Below, piece by piece: positions 46,807 through 57,632 of a stretch of 64,000 nt of DNA. The position numbers and the translations under genes were made by a program. The stretch is taken from assembly GCA_051294375.1 (NCBI GenBank), contig CM119264.1, positions 6,671,238 through 6,735,237 on the forward strand. The letters are read 5' to 3'. The DNA is from Paraspadella gotoi (Eukaryota; Chaetognatha). Position 1 is the first letter of the stretch. Each line of letters begins with the position of its first letter. The notes below the pieces were generated by a model. The model searched no databases, had not been told where the DNA came from, and saw only the letters and a list, made by a program, of their open reading frames with translations.

Positions 46807-49110
46807 GGCTCCCTCCGGTCATTTCCCGCCCACCCCTCTAATTCTCTAACTCTGAAACTTTACGCTTTGAGGTTCTCTTCCTTCCCTCTTAATTAAATCT
46901 TTTCTTTTTTCATTTTTATTTTTCCGTTATTTTTTTTTTCGCTCATTTTTTTTTAATTTATTGTCTTCTTTTTACCTTTTTCTTCTTTTATTTTCTCCAT
47001 TTTCGTTACTTTCTTGATCTTTTCCTGCGCGGCATTTCTTTTCTTTGTTCCCTTTCCTTTTTTTCTTTCTCTTATTCTCTCTTAATCTCCTATTTTTCTT
47101 TTTGATTTCCGACTTCCTTTTCACCCTCCTGTTCCTTTCAGATTGCCCTCTCCCTCTTTCGCCCTCTCCCTTGCCGAATCACAACTTTTCTCCGTTTAGA
47201 TCCTCGAACAAATTTAAAATCCGAATCAAGGCTAATGCTTTCCAGTTTTTTTTATTCTCTTTGTAATAGTATTTTTTCTTCTTCTCGTTTTGGTCAGAAT
47301 TATGTCAAATTCAATCCCGACAATCGGGTTAACTACTATAAAAATTTGTAATGGATTTCCGAGATAAGCGTTAAATTATCGTTTTTTTAAAGCAAAGCTG
47401 CTTTTTATAAACTTTTTTCTAACTTTCGATCATGAATGATTCGAATTGTGGTCGCCACTAAAAATATTTATCCGATGAATTAACCACAAGCTATAGATAT
47501 GATTAAAAGACATTTTTTTCAGAAGATGACAATGCTTGCGCAAAAGATTGCTTTTAATGTATTTTTACAATGAGAATTTCTAAATATTAAAATAACGTGT
47601 ATACATAAAAAAATATTTAGCGCGATTTCCACGCTGATCTCATGATCGAACCAGATTTATTTTTTTCGATGGGATTCTCTCTCGTTAGCGAAATTCGAAT
47701 CGAATCCTTCAAGCAGCGCATCATTTGTACGAGCGACGACGACGACGAGAAGAGCGGAGTTCTTTTCTGGAGAGCGACGTCTCGTGCCGATCGCCGTTTA
47801 TTCCAGTCCCCCACCCTCCCTTCCCTTCGTCCCGACAGACCCCGACCTCCCCACAGTCCCCGCCAATCCCTACCGTCCCACCTCTCCCCCACAGCATCTC
47901 CGATTTTTTTTCGACTTTTTTTTCCCCCCCTTTTTTTTATGGGGTGGCGTCCTCTCACGTGAATCGATCCCCGCTTTCCCCGTGTCACGCGTCGTCGCTA
48001 GTTTTTGACGTCATCTGTGTCCCATCAGTCGATGCGATTTTGTTTAACGTGCCAGTTAAAAATGATGCCAAAGCAATAGATTCGTGCTGCTGCGATTATA
48101 ACGTTTCAATTTTTCTAAGTTGCTCCTTTCGCCTAGTCAGACAAATAAATTTTGATTGCTATTCTGCATAAAATTACTTTAACACTGATAAGTATTAGCT
48201 TCTCAGATCTCAATAATTATATATAACAATGACTTGAAAAAATTTACTTAAAAAAAGTCGAGAATTGAATTGTCAAATTGATTAGTTTGGAACTAAGCGT
48301 GAACGAGATTTTCAGACAGGGGGCGCCGGATGCCTTCAATCTCTTATAAGGTTCACTTATTGTATGACGAAGGAATGATAGATTGAACTCTTACTTTACA
48401 AGGCACCACGCCCTCGAAGGTGTCACCACGTTGCGACAAATGGAGCGTCCAGAGCTTTTGATCTAACGGGAGGCCAGTGCGTACCGGCGGGTTGACCGAT
48501 CCATCCCACTTTCAACGTGACAACCTAAGGACATCCCTCGCAGCTGCTTCCTTCTAGGATCCTACTGATCTGAAATTACGAAAATCTACTCAACGCAGCA
48601 CGTAGTCAAAAGCGTTCGGCGTGGGGGTTTGGACTTTCTCATCTGTCAGTTTAAGAATATATTGAGTAATTACCAATGAAATATGGATCTCGTGAACAAT
48701 TTCTATATGGTTTATTCATGCAGAACAAAACCTTTCATTGCTTAATAAATATCAAAACGATAACGCAATTAAAATATTCGACATCCAATAAGATACAACA
48801 TTATTTACACGTGACAACAGGTAAAATAATTCATTGTATAATTACTAATTGTCTATCTAATATTACATGCTTTTGTATTAATTCAACTATTATGATTAGT
48901 GAAAGCTTACGACATATCGCCTCAGTAAAGATATAACAAAGAAAAAAATACTTATTTGGTGGTAGCGTCACTTTTGACTTCTGTACTAAGTACGAGAAAT
49001 GAGTAGAGAACTTTCAGCCCGCCCTCTTTTCTCATCGTTGGGTAAGTTTTCTGCGGCTGGAGTTGATAATTGTCTTGGCCTTCCCTGTTCTTTTCTAGTA
49101 TTTTAATTAG
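46807..49110. other. convergent intergenic region, CNOT4 to Wnt1
   Basis: T-rich CNOT4 3' flank, then a GC-richer block (48,300-48,620) with no frame or known repeat that I recognise. Mirrored at 57,694-60,003. Confidence 0.55.
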
Positions 49111-49116
49111 TTTATT
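49111..49116 (-). terminator. Wnt1 poly(A) signal AATAAA
   Basis: Canonical hexamer on the minus strand about 60 bases after the Wnt1 stop codon. Its mirror copy is at 57,688-57,693 on the plus strand. Confidence 0.5.
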
Positions 49117-49172
49117 CTTAGTGGCACTTTTTGTTGGTTTTGTTTACCGAAAGGCACTTTTTTTTTTCGATT

Positions 49173-49360
49173 TTAAAGGCACTTGTGTAACGTTTTCGTG
49201 TGAAGGCACTTGTCGCACTTGACTTCGCAGCACCAATGGAAGGTGCAGTTGCACCTTTCCTCGACGATAAGACGTTCTGTGCGAAAGCCCCGCCCGCAGC
49301 ACATCAGGTCGCAGCCATCGACGCCGAGCGAGGTGGCGTTGCAGTCGCGGTCCTTCGTTC
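49173..49360 (-). CDS. Wnt1: Wnt1 last coding exon
   Basis: Acceptor TTTTACCAG. Encodes the cysteine-rich Wnt end ([30 protein letters not shown]) and the stop TAA at 49,173-49,175. Confidence 0.93.
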
Positions 49361-50711
49361 CTGGTAAAATATTATTAATTAATTAATGAGAGTTTTGAAG
49401 AAGGAAAAGACGGAACTAAAAATATTACGAGTATAATGTACAAAAAAAAAGCTTGCATAAAAATATACTGATTCATAAAGGAAAACGGCAACCATCGTGA
49501 TAATTACCAAGCAATCCTCTGCCGGGGTTGCGATCGCAGAAATTGGGCGAATTGTCGAAATAAACTAAATCCTTTTCTTGTGGAATTTTGTGAGTTGGAT
49601 TGAAGGGTTGGAAAGTCGTCACGCGATTGCCGCTTCTAAGACTCCCACTGTTGCCTGAATTTAATCAAACGATTAATATCATTTGGTTAATAATAATTAT
49701 TTAAATTTTAATTATATTTTATTTTTTTGCCCAAACGTCGGAGGCCGGCTTGCATCAATATTTACAGTACATTGATTTATTATATTAATACAACCAATAA
49801 AGAATTATCCAATATTCATTCATTTAATAAAACAAGAACGGTGTTTCTAATGAGTTGCGCCGCAAGGATTTTATTTTTATATATATTTTTTTTTAATCTC
49901 ATGATATGATATGATATAACATGATATGATATGATGTGATATGACATAACTTTATTAAAGTTCCGTCTTTATACTTATAGTTTTAGGAATTCCTGAAGGC
50001 GGTGCTAGCAGTCCTTTAGATTTTCGGTTTTTTCTGTCTTAACAATTATAGGGAAATTAGTTTATGCGTTTTTAATGTAAGTGGGACAGACCGACGGACA
50101 AACATACTTACGGACCGTCCGACAGACCGACCGAAAAGTGACTTATACTGAGTTAGAGTTGCTCAGCGAGTACTCGCGGCACAACTAAAAACAAAAAATT
50201 ATTTTGCCTCCTGACTTCGAAAGGCTACTTAATGCTATTTTGTCTTTATCAAAAACATTTTTCGAGCTCCCGACTTTTGAGCTCTCGAGAGGTCGCTACA
50301 CAGTCGAGTAGGAAATTAAGCTCAAAACAAAACTTGTATCCTTGCCCACTGCGAATGGCATTGGTAAACTGTAAGGCGTAATAGGACCGTTTCACTGAGC
50401 AAACATTTATAACTTATACTTGATATAACTAATTCTTTCATTATCCGTATTATATACAATGTTTTCAATAATTTAATGAAAGCCTAGGAGCTTCAGACAA
50501 ACAAAGACTAAAATATGTGAATATCTTTAAATAACAAAAATTAAAATAGCTAACCTGTGGTGATTCTGGAGGCGCCGTCGAATCGCTCCTTGAGTCGAGC
50601 GCCGACGATGCGAAAGTTCGGCAGGCGCATCCAACAGGTCTTCACGGTGCAGCTGCCCGACATTCCGTGACATTTGCATTCTTGCCGCATCAGGGCGCGA
50701 TTGCTAGCGTG
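49173..50711 (-). CDS. Wnt1: Wnt1/wingless ligand, last three coding exons (5' exons absent)
   Basis: Three minus-strand exons join in phase into 163 C-terminal residues of a secreted Wnt ligand. [20 protein letters not shown] carries the serine that Wnts use for palmitoleate attachment and Frizzled binding. [15 protein letters not shown] and [16 protein letters not shown] follow, then [13 protein letters not shown] and the terminal [13 protein letters not shown], the VDGCDLMCC block and the LHxCL end point to the Wnt1/wg subfamily rather than Wnt6 or others. The N-terminal exons should lie at higher coordinates, but 50.7-55.1 kb contains no Wnt-like frame: the sequence turns into the inverted duplication instead. 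Poly(A) signal AATAAA at 49,111-49,116. Confidence 0.88.
49508..49654 (-). CDS. Wnt1: Wnt1 penultimate exon
   Basis: Acceptor AAATTCAG, donor CTTG|GTAATT. Encodes [20 protein letters not shown], typical of the Wnt C-terminal cysteine domain entry. Confidence 0.9.
49776..49835 (+). repeat. interspersed repeat, partial copy in a Wnt1-flank
   Basis: ATACAACCAATAAAGAATTATCC followed by ATTCATTTAATAAA matches the 5' half of the family. Mirrored near 56,970-57,030 on the right arm. Confidence 0.45.
49895..49950. repeat. ATGATAT short tandem repeat
   Basis: ATGATATGATATGATATAAC-type units, mirrored at 56,870-56,920 on the right arm. Confidence 0.75.
50080..50192 (+). mobile_element. related repeat ending in a hairpin
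   Basis: GTGGGACAGACCGACGGACA, then GTGACTTATA, then a terminal hairpin AGTTG...GCGAGTACTCGC...CAACT (50,157-50,186) and a run of A. Same layout as 33,213-33,355 with different hairpin bases. Lies in the intron between the two upstream visible Wnt1 exons; mirror copy at about 56,634-56,735. Confidence 0.5.
50555..50711 (-). CDS. Wnt1: Wnt1 exon with palmitoleoylation motif
   Basis: Acceptor CGTCACAG, donor CACAG|GTTAGC. Encodes [17 protein letters not shown], then [10 protein letters not shown] and ERFDGASRI. First Wnt exon visible. Confidence 0.93.
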
Positions 50712-51128
50712 CTGTGACGAAATTACATAGTAACTATTAAAGTAAATGAGTCAAATGCAAAATTGTTTATCAATATAATCAAAGTAATATAAGTTCCTTA
50801 ATTTCTTTAAAATTTTAATATATTTTTTTTTCTAGTTCGCTCAAAATTTTACTGTTGCTCAATTTGTAGATGTAAATTTATTTACGTCATGATAATCCCA
50901 AAGGAACATGATTTGCAATAAAAGAAAAGAAAAACTGAATTCTTGAAATCCCTTTTGCCAAGCCATTCGAACGAAAAAAGACCATAAAACCCGACAAAAA
51001 GCACTTAACGTCCACACATCATATTAATAAGTAATTAGAATAATAATTGACTTTAATTTATCCCCGGACAGAAAAAAAAAAACGCCGTGATACTGATATG
51101 TTTTTCCAAAATTGCCTTTTAAAATCTC

Positions 51129-51237
<109 letters not shown>

Positions 51238-51513
51238 CTCCTTCTACTTCCTCTCCGGGTTTGGTCGTCGGTACGGCGGCCTCCTCTCAACTTTATTAAG
51301 CGTTGTTTCTCCGTTTAATTTTACAAGTTTTTCTCCGACCAATGACACGACACCTGAGCCACCGTGACGGATATCGACCAATAGGGGTGACGCAAACGGG
51401 TGGGCGACGTCGGAAGCTCGACCCTCAATTTAGCCCCGGGGCGAGAAGCGGCTTCTTTGGAGTGTCAGCTCTCGTCACGTCAACCGGCCGCCCCTCAAAA
51501 AGACCGAGAGACA

Positions 51514-51552
<39 letters not shown>

Positions 51553-52994
51553 GCGGACCCTTGGAAGAGGAAATAGAAGCGCCTTCTGAAATTCCATCCT
51601 TGAAGTTCTTAACACGTTAATCTGTGACATCTCGAATTGAAAGGAAATCGTCGGCGAGTTTTTTTTCATTTTAGTCTATCGTGCGGCTAGACAGAGACAG
51701 AGATCATGAGCGGTACAGAGACGGAGAGGCGTGTTCGCTCTTAACCTTTGACTTAAAACTAATTTTTTTTTTTGATGATGATTGGACAAAAATTACCAGA
51801 CGAATACGTGAACGTTTTGGAAGAGAGACATGAATAGTTTTATAGTGTGGACCGGAAGAAAAAGAGACATATGTACTAGCTTGATTGGCGTGAATATTGC
51901 TATCTACAATCGACTTTCGCCTTTGCAGTACGTAGTTTGTGCAAAATATGACTAGAGATTTCGCGCACATTTCCAAATTTGACTCCAACTTTTCCAGTTC
52001 AATTTGACGATCTATTCGGAATGAGATCTATAAATAGAAACGACAGGGTTCGGGTATTGAAGTTCACGACGCGTTGCCAGTTGTGGAAAAAAAAAAAACG
52101 TGAGAGAATCGGAGGATCGGAGGATTTCCAAAAACAACAAAACGTTTCGTTCTTCGATCTTTCTGTTTTGGATGAGATTTGTACGAAAATCGATTCCTAG
52201 CGCCATCTCTCTCGTATCCTCGCACCTCGTCGCAAATAACAAATTCTCTTGCGTACGTGCGAAACTATTTTTTTTCTTCTTCTTTTTTTTTTTTACTTTT
52301 TTTGAGAATCTTGTGTAATTTTTTTGATCGTCGACGGAGTAAAGTTGGATTAAAAAAAAAAAAAAAATTGGAGTCTTTGGGATCGAGAGCGAATTTTAGG
52401 CCAAATTCACTATTTTTTTCCCCTTTTAACAAGATACAAGGGTGTATGAAGTGGAAGGGGGTGCGCCCTGTCCACTCGAAGAAAAAAACAAGCCCTAACT
52501 TATAGCCAGATGTCCAATCGTCTGAGCGTTTTAGGATCATCAGTCGTCGATATTGTAAATAACTGGCGTGAGGGGGGGGGGTTACTTTCCACACTTTCAC
52601 CAAGCATTCGCATTCGCATTCGCTTTAAGTCCCCAACACTGCATCACACTTTTTTCCAAAAAATAGGTTTCAAAAATATTTTTTAAAATATTTTTTATTT
52701 AAATTTCGAGACATTTAATCGAAGAAAAATTTGGGGCAGGGGAGGGGGAGAGCAGAGGAAGAAGAGGAAGAAAAAATAGTGAAGGAGGAGGAGGAGGAAG
52801 AGAGGAGGAGCATTTTAGCGATGCAACGATTTGTTGACTTAGTGCGCATTCCGAATTTCGAGGAAAAAGTGAGAAAAAAATTAAAAGTTCTTTTCCGTGA
52901 GAAGGAAAAAGGAGAAAGAGGAGGGGTGAGCTGGGACGGAGGCAGGGGAGAGAAAGAAAAAGAACGAAAGAAAGCAAAATAAAGAAAGAAAGAC

Positions 52995-53019
52995 NNNNNN
53001 NNNNNNNNNNNNNNNNNNN
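52995..53019. other. assembly gap, 25 N
   Basis: The right side is the reverse complement of sequence just left of it. Confidence 0.99.
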
Positions 53020-53594
53020 AAATCGGAATGCGCACTAAGTCAACAAATCGTTGCATCGCTAAAATGCCTCCTCCTCCTCTTCCTCCTCCTCCTCCTTCAC
53101 TATTTTTTCTTCCTCTTCTTCCTCTGCTCCTCCCCTCCCCTCCCCCCAAATTTTCTTCGATTAAATGTCTCGAAATTTAAATAAAAAATATTTTAAAAAA
53201 TATTTTTGAAACCTATTTTTTGGAAAAAAGTGTGATGCAGTGTTGGGGACTTAAAGCGAATGCGAATGCGAATGCTTGGTGAAAGTGTGGAAAGTAACCC
53301 CCCCCCCTCACGCCAGTTATTTACAATATCGACGACTGATGATCCTAAACGCTCAGACGATTGGACATCTGGCTATAAGTTAGGGCTTGTTTTTTCTTCG
53401 AGTGGACAGGGCGCACCCTTCCAACTTACATACACCCTTGTATCTTGTTAAAAGGGGAAAAAAAATAGTGAATTTGGCTAAAATTCGCTCTCGATCCCAA
53501 AGACTCCAATTTTTTTTTTTTTTTTAATCCAACTTTACTCCCGTCGACGATCAAAAAAATTACACAAGATTCTCAAAAAAAGTAAAAAAAAAAA

Positions 53595-53941
53595 NNNNNN
53601 NNNNNNNNNNNNNNNNNNNNNNNNNNNNNNNNNNNNNNNNNNNNNNNNNNNNNNNNNNNNNNNNNNNNNNNNNNNNNNNNNNNNNNNNNNNNNNNNNNNN
53701 NNNNNNNNNNNNNNNNNNNNNNNNNNNNNNNNNNNNNNNNNNNNNNNNNNNNNNNNNNNNNNNNNNNNNNNNNNNNNNNNNNNNNNNNNNNNNNNNNNNN
53801 NNNNNNNNNNNNNNNNNNNNNNNNNNNNNNNNNNNNNNNNNNNNNNNNNNNNNNNNNNNNNNNNNNNNNNNNNNNNNNNNNNNNNNNNNNNNNNNNNNNN
53901 NNNNNNNNNNNNNNNNNNNNNNNNNNNNNNNNNNNNNNNNN
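53595..53941. other. assembly gap, 347 N
   Basis: Edges are poly-A and poly-T that correspond to two places about 190 bases apart on the left arm (52,097 and 52,285). Confidence 0.99.
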
Positions 53942-54112
53942 TTTTTTTTTTCCACAACTGGCAACGCGTCGTGAACTTCAATACCCGAACCCTGTCGTTT
54001 CTATTTATAGATCTCATTCCGAATAGAACATTTCCAAATTTGACTCCAACTTTTCCAGTTCAATTTGACGATCTATTCGGAATGAGATCTATAAATAGAA
54101 ACGACAGGGTTC
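53942..54112. repeat. tight inverted repeat (hairpin) at the palindrome centre
   Basis: TTCCACAACTGGCAACGCG to CATTCCGAATAG (53,951-54,026) is followed, after a spacer of about 46 bases, by its near-perfect reverse complement from CTATTCGGAATG onward. No N gap separates the arms. This is the only turn-around in the window that is continuous sequence. Confidence 0.8.
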
Positions 54113-55569
54113 GGGTATTGAAGTTCACGACGCGTTGCCAGTTGTGGAAAAAAAAAAAACGTGAGAGAATCGGAGGATCGGAGGATTTCCAAAAACAACA
54201 AAACGTTTCGTTCTTCGATCTTTCTGTTTTGGATGAGATTTGTACGAAAATCGATTCCTAGCGCCATCTCTCTCGTATCCTCGCACCTCGTCGCAAATAA
54301 CAAATTCTCTTGCGTACGTGCGAAACTATTTTTTTTCTTCTTCTTTTTTTTTTTTACTTTTTTTGAGAATCTTGTGTAATTTTTTTGATCGTCGACGGAG
54401 TAAAGTTGGATTAAAAAAAAAAAAAAAATTGGAGTCTTTGGGATCGAGAGCGAATTTTAGGCCAAATTCACTATTTTTTTCCCCTTTTAACAAGATACAA
54501 GGGTGTATGTAAGTGGAAGGGGGTGCGCCCTTGTCCACTCGAAGAAAAAAACAAGCCCTAACTTATAGCCAGATGTCCAATCGTCTGAGCGTTTTAGGAT
54601 CATCAGTCGTCGATATTGTAAATAACTGGCGTGAGGGGGGGGGGTTACTTTCCACACTTTCACCAAGCATTTCGCATTCGCATTCGCTTTAAGTCCCCAA
54701 CACTGCATCACACTTTTTTCCAAAAAATAGGTTTCAAAAATATTTTTTAAAATATTTTTTATTTAAATTTCGAGACATTTAATCGAAGAAAATTTGGGGC
54801 AGGGGAGGGGGAGAGCAGAGGAAGAAGAGGAAGAAAAAATAGTGAAGGAGGAGGAGGAGGAAGAGAGGAGGAGCATTTTAGCGATGCAACGATTTGTTGA
54901 CTTAGTGCGCATTCCGAATTTCGAGGAAAAAGTGAGAAAAAATTAAAAGTTCTTTTCCGTGAGAAGGAAAAAGGAGAAAGAGGAGGGGTGAGCTGGGACG
55001 GAGGCAGGGGAGAGAAAGAAAAAGAACGAAAGAAAGCAAAATAAAGAAAGAAAGACAAAAAAAAAAAAATTAGTTTTAAGTCAAAGGTTAAGAGCGAACA
55101 CGCCTCTCCGTCTCTGTACCGCTCATGATCTCTGTCTCTGTCTAGCCGCACGATAGACTAAAATGAAAAAAACTCGCCGACGATTTCCTTTTCAATTCGA
55201 GATGTCACAGATTAACGTGTTAAGAACTTCAAGGATGGAATTTCAGAAGGCGCTTCTATTTCCTCTTCCAAGGGTCCGCATACCTCTCTCTCTCTCTCTC
55301 TCTCTCTCACCCGTGTCTCTCGGTCTTTTTGAGGGGCGGCCGGTTGACGTGACGAGAGCTGACACTCCAAAAGAAGCCGCTTCTCGCCCCGGGGCTAAAT
55401 TGAGGGTCGAGCTTCGACGTCGCCCACCCGTTTGCGTCACCCCTATTGGTCGATATCCGTCACGGTGGCTCAGGTGTCGTGTCATTGGTCGGAGAAAAAA
55501 CTTGTAAAATTAAACGGAGAAACAACGCTTAATAAAGTTGAGAGGAGGCCGCCGTACCGACGACCAAAC

Positions 55570-55570
<1 letters not shown>

Positions 55571-55643
<73 letters not shown>

Positions 55644-55651
55644 AGAGAGAA

Positions 55652-55691
<40 letters not shown>
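55571..55691. repeat. (AG)n microsatellite, mirror of 51,129-51,234
   Basis: AG run interrupted by GGAGAG, AATGAG and AAAGAG; corresponds to the left-arm CT run. Confidence 0.9.
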
Positions 55692-55695
<4 letters not shown>

Positions 55696-56104
55696 AAAAG
55701 GCAATTTTGGAAAAACATATCAGTATCACGGCGTTTTTTTTTTTTTGTCCGGGATAAATTAAGTCAATTATTATTCTAATTACTTATTAATATGATGTGT
55801 GGACGTTAAGTGCTTTTTGTCGGGTTTTATGGTCTTTTTTCGTTCGAATGGCTTGGCAAAAGGATTTCAAGAATTCAGTTTTTTCTTTTCTTTTATTGCA
55901 AATCATGTTCCTTTGGGATTATCATGACGTAAATAAATTTACATCTACAAATTGAGCAACAGTAAAATTTTGAGCGAAACTAGAAAAAAAAATATAATTA
56001 AAATTTTAAAGAAATTCGGGAACTTATATTACTTTGATTATATTGATAAACAATTTTGCATTTGACTCATTTACTTTAATAGTTACTATGTAATTTCGTC
56101 ACAG

Positions 56105-57632
56105 CACGCTAGCAATCGCGCCCTGATGCGGCAAGAATGCAAATGTCACGGAATGTCGGGCAGCTGCACCGTGAAGACCTGTTGGATGCGCCTGCCGAAC
56201 TTTCGCATCGTCGGCGCTCGACTCAAGGAGCGATTCGACGGCGCCTCCAGAATCACCACCGGTTAGCTATTTTAATTTTTGTTATTTAAAGATATTCACA
56301 TATTTTAGTCTTTGTTTGTCTGAAGCTCCTAGGCTTTCATTAAATTATGAAAACATTGTATATAATACGGATAATGAAAGAATTAGTTATATCAAGTATA
56401 AGTTATAAATGTTGCTCAGTGAAACGGTCCTATTACGCCTTACAGTTACCAATGCCATTCGCAGTGGGCAAGGATACAAGTTTTGTTTGAGCTTAATTTC
56501 CTACTCGACTGTTGTAGCGACCTCTCGAGAGCTCAAAAGTCGGGAGCTCGAAAAATGTTTTTGATAAAGACAAAATAGCATTAAGTAGCCTTTCGAAGTC
56601 AGGAGGCAAAATAATTTTTTGTTTTTAGTTGTGCCGCGAGTACTCGCTGAGCAACTCTAACTCAGTATAAGTCACTTTTCGGTCGGTCTGTCGGACGGTC
56701 CGTAAGTATGTTTGTCCGTCGGTCTGTCCCACTTACATTAAAAAACGCATAAACTAATTTCCCTATAATTGTTAAGACAGAAAAAAACCGAAAATCTAAA
56801 GGACTGCTAGCACCGCCTTCAGGAATTCCCTAAAACTATAAGTATAAAGACGGAACTTTAATAAAGTTATGTCATATCACATCATATCATATCATGTTAT
56901 ATCATATCATATCATGAATTAAAAAAAAATATATATAAAAAAAATCCTTGCGGCGCAACTCATTAGAAACACCGTTCTTGTTTTATAAATGAATGAATAT
57001 TGGATAATTCTTTATATGTATTATATAATAAATCAATGTACTGAAATATTGATGCAAGCCGGCCTCCGACGTTTGGGCAAAAAAAATAAAATATAATTAA
57101 AATTTAAATAATTATTATTAACCAAATGATATTAATCGTTTGATTAAATTCAGCAACAGTGGGAGTCTTAGAAGCGGCAATCGCGTGACGACTTTCCAAC
57201 CCTTCAATCCAACTCACAAAATTCCACAAGAAAAGGATTTAGTTTATTTCGACAATTCGCCCAATTTCTGCGATCGCAACCCCGGCAGAGGATGCTTGGT
57301 AATATCACGATGGTTGCCGTTTTCCTTTATGAATCAGTATATTTTTATGCAAGCTTTTTTTTTGTACATTATACTCGTAATACTTTTAGTTCCGTCTTTT
57401 CCTTCTTCAAAACTCTCATTAATTAATTAATAATATTTTACCAGGAACGAAGGACCGCGACTGAACGCCACCTCGCTCGGCGTCGATGGCTGCGACCTGA
57501 TGTGCTGCGGGCGGGGCTTTCGCACAGAAACGTCTTATCGTCGAGGAAAGGTGCAACTGCACCTTCCATTGGTGCTGCGAAGTCAAGTGCGACAAGTGCC
57601 TTCACACGAAAACGTTACACAAGTGCCTTTAA
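56105..57632 (+). pseudogene. Wnt1: inverted, frameshifted copy of the three Wnt1 exons
   Basis: Mirror of 49,173-50,711. Exons at 56,105-56,261, 57,154-57,298 and 57,445-57,632. The first is intact. The second has two one-base losses (after the acceptor and in GGATGCTTG). The third has a one-base loss in GACTGAACGCC and a one-base gain in CACAGAAACG, so the C-terminus cannot be read. Introns match just as closely as exons, so this is a copy of the locus, probably an unpolished haplotype, rather than an aged pseudogene. Confidence 0.75.

Noticed and set aside
47617-48171. Frames in the CNOT4-Wnt1 intergenic region (and their mirrors at 58.6-59.2 kb)
   Set aside because: Pro/Ser-rich or basic translations of pyrimidine tracts, no splice or start support, and not preserved identically in the mirror copy.
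52731-52982. Glu/Lys-rich frames at the palindrome centre
   Set aside because: Purine-rich low complexity, present in several inverted copies, no domain.
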